Source: CAWAYR01 sp050250955 (GTDB lineage Bacteria; Acidobacteriota; Vicinamibacteria; Vicinamibacterales; UBA2999). From it: DNA of 64,000 bases. The position numbers and the translations under genes are program-made. The notes beneath the pieces were generated by a model. The model was not told the origin of the DNA. It saw nothing but the letters and a program-made list of their open reading frames with translations, and did not search any database. The stretch lies in NCBI GenBank assembly GCA_050250955.1, contig JBFWNR010000001.1, forward strand, positions 558,001 to 622,000. Direction: 5' to 3'. Below, piece by piece: positions 1 through 8,998 of this stretch (positions are counted from its first letter, which is position 1; each line of letters starts with the position of its first letter).

Positions 1-1004
1 AGGGGCTCGAGGATCGCTCGATGGAGGTCGCCCTCAAGACCTGGAAGGGCGAGTGGTGGAAGTACGGCGGCGGCGGCACCCCGTGGGACGGCCTGGCCTA
101 CGACCCGGAGGCCAACCTGGTCTACGTCGGCACCGGCAACGGCTCGCCGTGGTCGCGCGACCACCGCAGCCAGGGCAGCGGCGACAACCTCTACCTGTCG
201 TCGATCGTCGCGCTGAATGCCGACACCGGCCGCTACGTGTGGCACTACCAGACCACGCCCGGCGACGACTGGGACTACAACGCCGCCCAGCCGATGATCC
301 TCGCCGACCTCACCATCGGCGGCCGGCTTCGCAAGGTGCTGCTGCAGGCGCCCAAGAACGGCTTCTTCTACGTCATCGACCGGCTCACCGGCGAGCTGCT
401 GTCGGCCGAGCCGTTCGTCACCGTCACCTGGGCCACGCACATCGACCTGAAGACCGGCCGCCCGGTGGAGACACCCGAGGCCCGCTACGGCCCCAAGGGC
501 TCGCGGTTGTCGCCGTCAGCGGTGGGCGCGCACCACTGGCCGCCGATGGCGTTCAACCCGACCACCGGCCTGGTCTACTTCCCCGGTCAGGAGACCAGCA
601 TGGTCTACCGCACCGCGGAGGCGTTCGACTTTCGTGAGGGCCAGTGGAACACCGGCACCACTCTCGGCGGCGCCGCCGGTGCCGCGGCCGCGGGCGCTAC
701 TACGTCACCGCCGGGACTGAAGGCCTTTTTCGTCGCCTGGGATCCGGTGGCCAACAAGGAGCGCTGGCGCATCGCCCACATTCCGAGCGGCGGCGCGCTC
801 TCGACCGCCGGGCAGCTCATCTTCGTCGGCGACAACGCCGGCACGTTCATGGCCCTCGACCCGGCCACCGGTCAGCGGCTGTGGGAAACGAAGCTGCAGA
901 CCGGCATCGCCACGCCGATCACCTACGAGATCGACGGCGTGCAATACGTGGCGGTGATGTCGGGCACGAGCGGCGGCCGGGTGTTCGCGTTCAGATTGCC
1001 GTAG
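1..1004 (+). CDS. PQQ-dependent alcohol dehydrogenase, C-terminal part (5' end outside window)
   Basis: This is the last ~330 residues of a quinoprotein dehydrogenase of the methanol/ethanol family, a periplasmic enzyme that oxidises alcohols with PQQ and passes electrons to cytochrome c. The frame is open from base 3, so the true start lies upstream of the window. Family signs are the propeller-blade phrases WKYGGGGTPWDGLAYD, PGDDWDYNAAQPM and LFVG-type strands, the run PKNGFFYVIDRLTGELL, and the closing YVAVMSGTSGGRVFAF. No cytochrome c domain follows the propeller, so this is a type I-like form that needs a separate electron acceptor. A low-complexity Gly/Ala stretch (about residues 215-230 of the visible part) precedes the last blades. 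It converges with the next gene, with 18 bases between the stop codons. Family is firm; substrate is unknown. Confidence 0.9.
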   Translation, partial: GLEDRSMEVALKTWKGEWWKYGGGGTPWDGLAYDPEANLVYVGTGNGSPWSRDHRSQGSGDNLYLSSIVALNADTGRYVWHYQTTPGDDWDYNAAQPMILADLTIGGRLRKVLLQAPKNGFFYVIDRLTGELLSAEPFVTVTWATHIDLKTGRPVETPEARYGPKGSRLSPSAVGAHHWPPMAFNPTTGLVYFPGQETSMVYRTAEAFDFREGQWNTGTTLGGAAGAAAAGATTSPPGLKAFFVAWDPVANKERWRIAHIPSGGALSTAGQLIFVGDNAGTFMALDPATGQRLWETKLQTGIATPITYEIDGVQYVAVMSGTSGGRVFAFRLP

Positions 1005-1022
1005 GGCGACGCGTCCGGCGTG

Positions 1023-1511
1023 TCAGCGGATCCGTGCCCAGGTCAGCGTACCGCTGGTTCGACCAGCGGCGTTCCGGATCGACAGCTTCAGCGTGTCGCC
1101 GCCGTCGGCGAACTCGAAGTAGCGGACCAGGTCGGTGCCCGGCCAGTTCGGGTTGGTCGATGCTTCGACGAAGTGGGTCACCCGTGTCGCCGCGTCGTCC
1201 ACCTCGTAGCCGCCGTAATAGGACAGGAAGCCGGTGTAGGCGGCGGCGCGTTCGGCATCGGTCGGCGGCGAGGACAGCCGCGGCCGGTCGGCGAAGGTCA
1301 GCTGCGCCGCCATCTGGCCGGCGGCGTCGTACATGATGCGGCCGCCGGTGTAGCGGCTCGGCGTGGCCGTGCCGTTGTCGGCGATGTTCACGAACGACAC
1401 CAGCCGCCAGTTGCCGACGAACCGCGGGTCGCCCTTCCCGGTCCGCGTCTGTGCCGCCGCGGCGCCCGCCGCCACCGCCATCCCGACTAGGAGCACGAGC
1501 GCAGCGCGCAT
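1023..1511 (-). CDS. secreted lipocalin-like domain protein
   Basis: A 162-residue exported protein. Residues 1-20 form a signal peptide ending AAAAQ. The rest matches the bacterial lipocalin-like domain: the opening GNWRLVSF strand, YTGGRIMYDAAGQM, a long middle helix region and closing strands ending in LTWARIR. Such proteins are small beta-barrels thought to bind hydrophobic ligands; no enzyme activity is implied. The ATG lies 2 bases after the TGA of the upstream serine hydrolase, so the two are almost certainly one operon and translationally coupled. A weaker relative with the same GxWxLV opening is encoded at 62462-62959. Ligand unknown. Confidence 0.75.
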   Translation of the reverse strand: MRAALVLLVGMAVAAGAAAAQTRTGKGDPRFVGNWRLVSFVNIADNGTATPSRYTGGRIMYDAAGQMAAQLTFADRPRLSSPPTDAERAAAYTGFLSYYGGYEVDDAATRVTHFVEASTNPNWPGTDLVRYFEFADGGDTLKLSIRNAAGRTSGTLTWARIR

Positions 1512-1513
1512 TG

Positions 1514-2959
<1,446 letters not shown>

Positions 2960-2966
2960 GCGGCGC

Positions 2967-2972
2967 ATCCTA
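2967..2972 (-). promoter_or_regulatory. -10 element of a leaderless promoter for the serine hydrolase
   Basis: TAGGAT on the minus strand ends seven bases before the ATG at 2959, with no Shine-Dalgarno sequence between. This is the spacing expected when transcription starts at the start codon. Confidence 0.5.
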
Positions 2973-2993
2973 CAACGAGGAGCGGCGGTGTAG

Positions 2994-3013
2994 GGTGGAG
3001 CTTCCGCTCCACC
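2994..3013 (-). terminator. hairpin after rfbB
   Basis: An 8-bp perfect stem (GGTGGAGC / GCTCCACC) with a 4-base loop lies 25 bases past the rfbB stop and before the serine hydrolase promoter. There is no T-run, so it may be a Rho-assisted or weak terminator, or a repeat. Position and symmetry are seen; function is inferred. Confidence 0.4.
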
Positions 3014-3037
3014 GCTCGCCGGCTCCGAAGGGCGGCC

Positions 3038-4123
3038 CTACGCCTTCAGCCCGAGCCGCTCTCGGCCGTAGCGGCCCTGGGTCACCGCCGCGCACCAGTC
3101 GGCGTGGTCGAGATACCATCGCACCGTCGCGGCCAGGCCGCTGTCGAAGGTGTGCTGCGGGGCGAACCCGAGTTCACGGGCGATCTTCGACGCGTCGATG
3201 GCATAGCGCAGGTCGTGGCCGGGCCGATCGGCGACGAAGGTCTTCAGGTCGCTGTAGCGGGCGATGCCCTTGGCGCCCAGGGCCGGATTGGCTGCCGCCG
3301 GTGCCGCCGCCTCCAGCGCGGCGCACAGCGCGTCGACCACCTGCAGATTGGTGCGCTCGGAGTTGCCGCCGACGTTGTACTTGCCGCCCGGCACGCCGGC
3401 CTCCAGCACCCTGAGGATCGCCGCGCAGTGGTCCTCGACGTGCAGCCAGTCGCGGATGTTCTGCCCGTTGCCGTAGATCGGCAGCGCCTTGCCGTCGAGG
3501 GCGTTGAGGATCATCAGCGGAATCAGCTTCTCGGGAAACTGATACGGGCCGTAGTTGTTCGAACAGTTGGTCAGCAGCACCGGGACGCCGAAGGTCTCGT
3601 GGTAGGCGCGCACCAGGTGATCGGCAGCGGCCTTGCTCGCCGAGTACGGCGAGTTCGGCTGATATGGCGTCGACTCGGTGAAGGAGCCGGTCGGGCCCAG
3701 CGACCCGTAGACCTCGTCGGTCGAGACGTGCAGGAAACGAAAGGCGGCGCGGGCCGCCGCGTCGGCGCCGTGGAGCAGGGCCCGGGTGGCCTCGAGCAAT
3801 TCGAACGTGCCGTTGATGTTGGTGCGCACGAACTCGCCCGGGCCGTCGATCGAGCGGTCGACATGGCTCTCGGCGGCGAAGTTGACGACCGCGGTCGGCG
3901 CGGTCGCCGCGAACAGCTGACGGACGTCGTCGCGCGAGGCGATGTCGCCGCGCACGAAACGGACCCGATCGCCGTCGACGATGCCGTCGAGGCTCTCGAG
4001 ATGGCCGGCGTAGGTCAGCTTGTCGAACACGACCAGCCGGGCGGCGCTGCGGGCCCGCGCCAGGCGCACGAAGTTGCTGCCGATGAAGCCGGCACCGCCG
4101 GTGACGATCCAGGTCTGCTGCAT
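3038..4123 (-). CDS. rfbB: dTDP-glucose 4,6-dehydratase
   Basis: A 361-residue cytosolic NAD-dependent enzyme that turns dTDP-glucose into dTDP-4-keto-6-deoxyglucose, the second step toward dTDP-rhamnose and other deoxysugars of the cell surface. It belongs to the extended short-chain dehydrogenases: NAD motif TGGAGFIGSNF (residues 8-18), active-site Thr-Asp-Glu in VSTDEVYG (T135, D136, E137) and Tyr-x-x-x-Lys as YSASK (Y160, K164). Length fits the family. The start at 4123 puts the Rossmann motif at the usual place; a longer in-frame ATG at 4195 would add 24 low-complexity residues. No rfbA, rfbC or rfbD lies nearby, so the gene is isolated from its pathway. A good -10/-35 pair lies just upstream. 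Confidence 0.95.
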   Translation of the reverse strand: MQQTWIVTGGAGFIGSNFVRLARARSAARLVVFDKLTYAGHLESLDGIVDGDRVRFVRGDIASRDDVRQLFAATAPTAVVNFAAESHVDRSIDGPGEFVRTNINGTFELLEATRALLHGADAAARAAFRFLHVSTDEVYGSLGPTGSFTESTPYQPNSPYSASKAAADHLVRAYHETFGVPVLLTNCSNNYGPYQFPEKLIPLMILNALDGKALPIYGNGQNIRDWLHVEDHCAAILRVLEAGVPGGKYNVGGNSERTNLQVVDALCAALEAAAPAAANPALGAKGIARYSDLKTFVADRPGHDLRYAIDASKIARELGFAPQHTFDSGLAATVRWYLDHADWCAAVTQGRYGRERLGLKA

Positions 4124-4165
4124 GTGTCGGAGTGGGCTGGCGCGGGGGCGGCGCGACGTCGGGGA

Positions 4166-4195
4166 ATTATCGCGTGCCGCGCCGGCGAGCGGCAA
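4166..4195 (-). promoter_or_regulatory. sigma-70-type promoter of rfbB
   Basis: On the minus strand TTGCCG (4195-4190), an 18-base spacer and GATAAT (4171-4166). A start near 4159 would give a ~36-base leader. Confidence 0.45.
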
Positions 4196-4248
4196 GGGCC
4201 GGGGCGGCGACGCTGACCGGTTCTGCCGCGATGTGCAAAGATCGCCCG

Positions 4249-5106
4249 ATGTCCGCCGCGCCCGTACTCGCCCTCGACGGCGCCACCGTCGTCAAGGACG
4301 GCCGTCCGGTCTTGCACGACCTGCGCCTGGCCATCGCCCCGGGCGAGCACACTGCCATCCTCGGGCCGAACGGCGCCGGCAAGTCGGTGCTGGTCGGCCT
4401 GCTGACCCACGACGAACGGCCGCTGGTCGCCGCCGACGGCACCTCACCGGTCCGGGTCTTCGGCCACGACCGCTGGAACGTGGCCGAGCTGCGCCCGCAG
4501 CTCGGCATCGTCTCGCCGGCGCTGCACCAGCGCTTCGTCGCCGGCAACAGCGAAGGTCGTATCACCGGCCGGGCGGCGGTGGTGTCGGCGTTCCTCGCCT
4601 CGCACGGCATCCTCCGCTACGGCGAGGTCACCGCGGCGATGCAGGCGCGCGCCGACGCCGCGCTGCGGCAGGTGGGGGCGCTGCATCTCGCCGACCGCAC
4701 GCTCGACGCGATGTCGAGCGGCGAGGCGCGGCGGGTGATGCTGGCGCGGGTGCTGGCCCCGGCGCCGCGGGCCCTGGTCCTGGACGAGCCGACCACCGGC
4801 CTGGACCTGGCGGCGCGTCACGCCTTCATGGAGCTGGTGCGGACCATCGCCCGGTCCGGGACGACGCTGGTGCTCATCACCCACCACGTCGAGGAGATCG
4901 TCCCGGAGATCGACCGCGTGCTGTTCCTCAAGCAGGGTCGGCTGGTCGCCGACGGGCGGCGCGCGGCGATGCTGACCGCCGAGCGGCTGGGCGGGTTGTT
5001 CGACACCCCGGTTGCGGTGGACGTCGTGGAGGACTACGCCTACGTCCGCCCGCGCGGAACCGCGGCCCCGACCGCGAGAACGCAGGGCGCCGGGCGGCCG
5101 CGCTGA
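4249..5106 (+). CDS. ABC transporter ATP-binding protein, ModF/YlmA-like, no adjacent permease
   Basis: A 285-residue single ATPase domain. Walker A is GPNGAGKS (about residues 39-46), the signature loop is the variant SSGEARRV, Walker B with D-loop is ALVLDEPTTGLD, and the switch histidine is in LITHHVEEIVPEIDRV. The HHVEEI phrase and overall layout resemble the ModF/YlmA group of stand-alone ATPases rather than an importer with its own permease. No membrane partner or binding protein is nearby, so substrate and even transport function are open. The ATG at 4249 is preferred over one at 4132, which adds Arg-rich residues. AAAGAT six bases upstream may be a weak leaderless -10. It is divergent from rfbB. 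Confidence 0.85.
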   Translation: MSAAPVLALDGATVVKDGRPVLHDLRLAIAPGEHTAILGPNGAGKSVLVGLLTHDERPLVAADGTSPVRVFGHDRWNVAELRPQLGIVSPALHQRFVAGNSEGRITGRAAVVSAFLASHGILRYGEVTAAMQARADAALRQVGALHLADRTLDAMSSGEARRVMLARVLAPAPRALVLDEPTTGLDLAARHAFMELVRTIARSGTTLVLITHHVEEIVPEIDRVLFLKQGRLVADGRRAAMLTAERLGGLFDTPVAVDVVEDYAYVRPRGTAAPTARTQGAGRPR

Positions 5107-5135
5107 GGCAGCGCCGGCAGAGCCGACGCGCTGCC

Positions 5136-6023
5136 CTACTTCACCGTCACTTTCAGGTAGGCGTTGGTCCAGCAGCAGACCTCGCCGTTGCCGCCCTCGC
5201 CCGAGTAGTCGGTGGCCAGCACGTAGACGGCGTATTCGCCCGGCGTGCTGAAGGTCGCCGACACCGTGCCCTTGGCGGAGAACGGCTCGTTGATGGTGCC
5301 GCCCTTGGCGACCTCGAGCTTCGGCGAGGAGGTGTCGAACTTCACGGCGCCCGGGCCGCGGTACTTGTTGAAGTGCAGATCGACCGGCGAGCGGCCGTCG
5401 GTCACCGGCGCCATCGTCGCGCTGGCGTACTTGCCGTCGTCGTCGACCCAGACGGTGATCGGCAGCGGCGTCCCGGCCGTGGCGGTCAGCTTCGGCGCGT
5501 CGCCCAGCAGCGCCACCGGGCCCTGCACCGTCGGGCCGTTCTCGGCGGTCCGCAGCACCGGCGGCTGGTTGCCGATGGCCACGTCGCCGAACGGGTAGAC
5601 GTTGTAGTCGCGGTGCAGGCGCAGCGGAATCTGCGTGGTCTGACCGTTGACGGTCAGGGTCCAGGTCAGCTTCTGGTCGGCGGCGAACGACGCCGGGACC
5701 TTGACGATGAACACCCCGGTCCGCCGCGCCGGCAGGAAGTGCGTCGGCTGGCCCAGGTCGGGCCCGCCCGGCTCGATGCGGTTGTTGGGACCGATCGGGA
5801 CGTCGACGGCCTGCTTCAGGTTGCGGTTGAAGTAGCCGACCAGGAAGTTGTGCGAGCCGTCCTTGTTGTCGAACCAGCCCTCGAACGCCCCGGTGATGCT
5901 GGCGCCGAACTGCCGCGGCGGGTCGTAGGGCAGCACCGGAGGCTGCGCGGAGCCACGCCCCGCGCCGCCGACGAAGAGAAGGACGGCGCCCGCGACGAGC
6001 GCCGTCCACCGAAACACCGACAT
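5136..6023 (-). CDS. uncharacterised secreted protein with C-terminal Cys-Cys motif
   Basis: A 295-residue exported protein. Residues 1-26 are a clear signal peptide ending GSAQ. The body looks all-beta: Gly/Pro/Asp-rich strands, repeated proline-bounded segments and an immunoglobulin-like tail (FSTPGEYAVYVLATDYSG). It ends with GEVCCWTNAYLKVTVK; the adjacent cysteines could bind metal or form a disulfide. I do not recognise a named family. It lies 91 bases downstream of the cytochrome/monooxygenase gene on the same strand, which suggests a shared periplasmic role. A GGGGTGG run precedes the ATG at about the right distance for ribosome binding. Confidence 0.7.
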   Translation of the reverse strand: MSVFRWTALVAGAVLLFVGGAGRGSAQPPVLPYDPPRQFGASITGAFEGWFDNKDGSHNFLVGYFNRNLKQAVDVPIGPNNRIEPGGPDLGQPTHFLPARRTGVFIVKVPASFAADQKLTWTLTVNGQTTQIPLRLHRDYNVYPFGDVAIGNQPPVLRTAENGPTVQGPVALLGDAPKLTATAGTPLPITVWVDDDGKYASATMAPVTDGRSPVDLHFNKYRGPGAVKFDTSSPKLEVAKGGTINEPFSAKGTVSATFSTPGEYAVYVLATDYSGEGGNGEVCCWTNAYLKVTVK

Positions 6024-6044
6024 CGATCCACCCCGGAGTCAGAC

Positions 6045-6063
6045 GCCCGCCCGGAGGGCGGGC
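6045..6063 (-). terminator. GC hairpin between monooxygenase gene and secreted protein gene
   Basis: A perfect 8-bp stem (GCCCGCCC / GGGCGGGC) with a 3-base loop lies 52 bases past the stop at 6115. No T-run follows. A TATCGT (6072-6067, minus) just upstream could start the next transcript at its base, so it could also be a 5' structure of the downstream mRNA. Confidence 0.4.
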
Positions 6064-6114
6064 CAAACGATACCGCGCGAACGAGGCGGCGCCTCGTCGA
6101 CCTGTCCCGCGAGC

Positions 6115-7506
6115 CTACTGGCGATCCCGCTCCATGGTCGTGCGGGCGGCCTTGGCCTTGCGCTCGTCGAGGATGGCCTTCATCTCCTCGTCGCTGTAGT
6201 AGACGACGTTCATCCAGGCGTGGGCCATCTCGTCCACGGTGCGGTCGCCGTAGCCGACCCACTGCTCCGGATCCGGATTGTCCTTGTTCGCGGCGGTGTT
6301 GTCGTACCACGCGCTGACCTGGATGATCGTGCCCTTCGGGAAGATCGGCGCGGCGTCGTCCTCGTAGATGTAGTTGGTCATCCAGTTGAAGTTGAAGTTG
6401 CCGACGTAGCTGACGATCTCGCGGGCGCCGTCCGGCTTGATCGCCTCGACCTTCATCGCCTTCCCGCGCAGGTGGAAGTGCGGCTGGAAGTTGGTGATCA
6501 TGGTGTTTTCCTTCAGCACCGTGAACCCCTCGGTGTAGGCGATGGAGTTCGGCGGGATGTCGAGGAACTCACGCTGGCGCAGGCCGGTGAAGCCGATGAG
6601 ATAGCTGCGCTTCTTCGGCTCTTCGCCCTTCGGGTAGAACCACAGGCCAATCTCGGACCCGCCCTTGATCTCCTCGCCGACGGCGTGGAGGTGCTGGTCC
6701 CACGACAGCTTCTGCCCGGGCATGATCAGCTTGCCGGTGCCGTCGGCGAAGCGGTCGTAGCCCTTGCCGATCGCCCACTCCATCAGCTGCGGCCGGCGGT
6801 TGACCAGGTCGTCACGCGAGGCCGCCGGGCTCAGCCCGAAGACCGCGGTGCCGGTGTTCACCGCGTCGGTGTCGCCGTTGAGCAGCTGGTAAGCGATCGA
6901 GTGGTGCAGGATCTTGCGGGCCTTCAGGTTGGTGGGCCGGATCTCGACCATCCGCACCCAGCGCGGCTCGGTGATCGGAATGTCGCTCATCGGGCGGTAC
7001 CAGACGTCCTGGCCGACCGCCGGCATCGTGTACTCCGAGGACTTGATCACCAGGTCCGGCGGGCCGTAGCCGTCCATCACGCCCTGCCACTCGTTGGTGG
7101 TGACGAGCGGCTTGGCCGGCGGCAGGTCCTTCGGATCGCCCTGCGGCGCGCCGCCGTCCACCCAGCGGACGATGGTGTCGATCTGCGTGTCGCTGAGCGA
7201 CATGTCGTTCTTGAATTCCTGCACGCCGACCGACGGGTCGATGTGCCAGGGCGGCATCTGGCGGCGGGCGACGCGGTCCTTGATCGACCGGGCCCACGGC
7301 CGCGCCTGCTGGTAGGTGACGAGCGACATCGGCGCGATCGAGTCGGGCTGATGGCACGACTGGCACTTGGCCTGGAAGATCGGCGCGATGTCCTTCGAGA
7401 ACGTCGGGGTTGGGGCGCCGGTCTGGGCCGAGGCGGCGCCGGCCGCGACGAACACCAGTCCCACCGCACCAGACAGCACCGCGACACGTCCGTTCCGACC
7501 TGCCAT
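6115..7506 (-). CDS. cytochrome c / copper type II monooxygenase-like fusion, periplasmic
   Basis: A 463-residue exported protein. A signal peptide (residues 1-27, ending AASAQ) leads into a cytochrome c domain with one haem motif, CQSCH, and a likely axial Met in MPPWHI or MSLSDTQ. The C-terminal two thirds carries the ligand pattern of PHM-type copper monooxygenases: adjacent His in LHHSIAY, His-x-His in PHFHLRGK, and a Met in DEMAHAWMNVVYY that lines up with the CuM methionine of peptidylglycine monooxygenase. The inferred role is copper-dependent hydroxylation with the haem domain as electron donor; the substrate is unknown. The ATG at 7506 is chosen because AAGGGGGC lies just upstream. 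The secreted Cys-pair protein follows on the same strand. Confidence 0.8.
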   Translation of the reverse strand: MAGRNGRVAVLSGAVGLVFVAAGAASAQTGAPTPTFSKDIAPIFQAKCQSCHQPDSIAPMSLVTYQQARPWARSIKDRVARRQMPPWHIDPSVGVQEFKNDMSLSDTQIDTIVRWVDGGAPQGDPKDLPPAKPLVTTNEWQGVMDGYGPPDLVIKSSEYTMPAVGQDVWYRPMSDIPITEPRWVRMVEIRPTNLKARKILHHSIAYQLLNGDTDAVNTGTAVFGLSPAASRDDLVNRRPQLMEWAIGKGYDRFADGTGKLIMPGQKLSWDQHLHAVGEEIKGGSEIGLWFYPKGEEPKKRSYLIGFTGLRQREFLDIPPNSIAYTEGFTVLKENTMITNFQPHFHLRGKAMKVEAIKPDGAREIVSYVGNFNFNWMTNYIYEDDAAPIFPKGTIIQVSAWYDNTAANKDNPDPEQWVGYGDRTVDEMAHAWMNVVYYSDEEMKAILDERKAKAARTTMERDRQ

Positions 7507-7618
7507 GTTCGCCCCCTTGCTCAGCGCGAATGAGACCTGTCCGACACTCCGATACTCAGAAGGCGCCCGTATGACGCCCAAGCCCGGCCATTCTAGATCC
7601 GCCCCGGTATCGGCTCCA

Positions 7619-7624
7619 TACAAT
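7619..7624 (+). promoter_or_regulatory. -10 element, leaderless promoter of the 7631 gene
   Basis: TACAAT ends six bases before the ATG at 7631, with no ribosome-binding sequence between. Confidence 0.5.
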
Positions 7625-7630
7625 CTTGGC

Positions 7631-8080
7631 ATGAGTGTCCCCCGGCGGCCAGGGGGCCACGGGCGCTGGCTGTGGGGGCTCCTGGGCCTGTTTCTGGTGC
7701 GCGTCGCTGCACAGCCATTGGCCCTGATCGGCGTGGCACCGTGGCTGCCGCCCTTCGACGCCTGGCAGAGTGGCGCGCTGTCCTACCCGACGCTGCTGGC
7801 GGCGCAGCTCGGCCTGGCGGCGGCGATGGCGTGGGCGGCGGCGGGCGTGTCGGCGGGACGGACCCGGCCGCGGCCGACCGCCGGCCGCCGGCTGGCCGGT
7901 CTGGCCGCGCTCTACGGCACCGTCATGACGACGCGGCTGGTCCTCGGCGCCACCCTCGCCCGCGGGCACTGGTGGCTCGACGCGCCCCTGCCCACCCTCT
8001 TTCACCTCGTCCTCACGACGTGGCTCGCCGTGTACGGGCACTATCACCTGCGTGGAGACGCCGACACCGCCCCCCGCTGA
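7631..8080 (+). CDS. small integral membrane protein, unknown function
   Basis: A 149-residue protein with about four hydrophobic segments: GLLGLFLVRVAAQPLALIGV, LLAAQLGLAAAMAWAAAGV, LAALYGTVMTTRLVLGATLA and LPTLFHLVLTTWLAVYG. No catalytic motif is visible. Its last 29 bases overlap the sterol-desaturase-like gene, so the two are co-transcribed and probably cooperate in membrane lipid chemistry. It is divergent from the cytochrome/monooxygenase gene across 124 bases. The ATG at 7631 is supported by the TACAAT hexamer six bases upstream; the frame is open further upstream but only through promoter sequence. Confidence 0.65.
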   Translation: MSVPRRPGGHGRWLWGLLGLFLVRVAAQPLALIGVAPWLPPFDAWQSGALSYPTLLAAQLGLAAAMAWAAAGVSAGRTRPRPTAGRRLAGLAALYGTVMTTRLVLGATLARGHWWLDAPLPTLFHLVLTTWLAVYGHYHLRGDADTAPR

Positions 8081-8945
8081 CGGGACCGCCCGGCCGCACT
8101 GGTCGGCGTGGGTGATCTACCCGGCGACGATGACCGCCGCCTACTCGCTCTTCGCGGCGCTCCAGGCCGCCGGCGTCTCCCTGGTGCTGAGCACCTACCT
8201 GCCGATCCTGGCGACCGCGGCGGCGGTCACCCTGCTGGAGCGGGCCTATCCGTACCGCCGCGCCTGGCAGCCGCCCGGCGGGGAGGTGGCCACCGACCTG
8301 CTGTTCATGGTCGTCGTCCAGCTGGCCCTCCCGCCGCTGGTCAGCCTGCTCTTCACGCTGGCGCTGGTCGAGCCGGCCCGCGCGCTGCACTGGCCGGTCC
8401 AGCAGTGGTGGCCGCACCGCTGGCCGCTCTGGTCGCAGGTCGTGCTGATGGTGCTGGCCGTCGACTTCCTGCGCTACTGGCTGCACCGGGCCGCCCACCA
8501 GACCGACACGCTGTGGCGCCTCCACGCCGTTCACCACTCGGTCGATCAGCTCTACTGGCTCAACACCGGCCGCTTCCACCCACTCGAGAAGGCCTGCCAG
8601 ATGGCCCTCGACAGCCTGCCGTTCGTGCTGATGGCCGTCGACCCGCGGGTGCTGGCGCTCTACTACCTGTCCTACGCCGCCAACGGCTTCTTCCAGCACT
8701 GCAACATCGCGCTGCGCTACGGCGTCCTCAACTACGTCGTCGGCAGCGCCGAAACCCACCGCTGGCACCACTCGCGCGAGCCGCGCGAAGCCAACGCCAA
8801 CTACGGCAACACCGTCATCGTCTGGGATCTGGTCTTCGGCACCTGGTTCCTGCCCCGCGACCGCGAGGTCGGCGATCTCGGCCTGCACCGCCGCGACTAC
8901 CCGCGCTCGTTCCTGCGGTTGCTGGCGGCGCCGTTCCGCCGCTGA
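8052..8945 (+). CDS. sterol desaturase / fatty acid hydroxylase superfamily protein
   Basis: A 297-residue membrane di-iron enzyme. The three histidine clusters of the family are present in order: HRAAH (HxxxH), HAVHH (HxxHH) and HRWHH (HxxHH), plus extra histidines in the NTGRFHPLEK and FFQHCN segments. Four or more membrane helices surround them. Such enzymes use O2 to hydroxylate or desaturate lipids; bacterial members act on sterols, hopanoids, carotenoids or acyl chains, and the substrate here cannot be told. The start is GTG at 8052, inside the preceding gene, which suggests translational coupling. Confidence 0.9.
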   Translation: METPTPPPADGTARPHWSAWVIYPATMTAAYSLFAALQAAGVSLVLSTYLPILATAAAVTLLERAYPYRRAWQPPGGEVATDLLFMVVVQLALPPLVSLLFTLALVEPARALHWPVQQWWPHRWPLWSQVVLMVLAVDFLRYWLHRAAHQTDTLWRLHAVHHSVDQLYWLNTGRFHPLEKACQMALDSLPFVLMAVDPRVLALYYLSYAANGFFQHCNIALRYGVLNYVVGSAETHRWHHSREPREANANYGNTVIVWDLVFGTWFLPRDREVGDLGLHRRDYPRSFLRLLAAPFRR

Positions 8946-8998
8946 GCGGTTCGCCGGCGGGTCGGGCGCCGGGCCATAATCGACGGCGGCCGTCCGCC

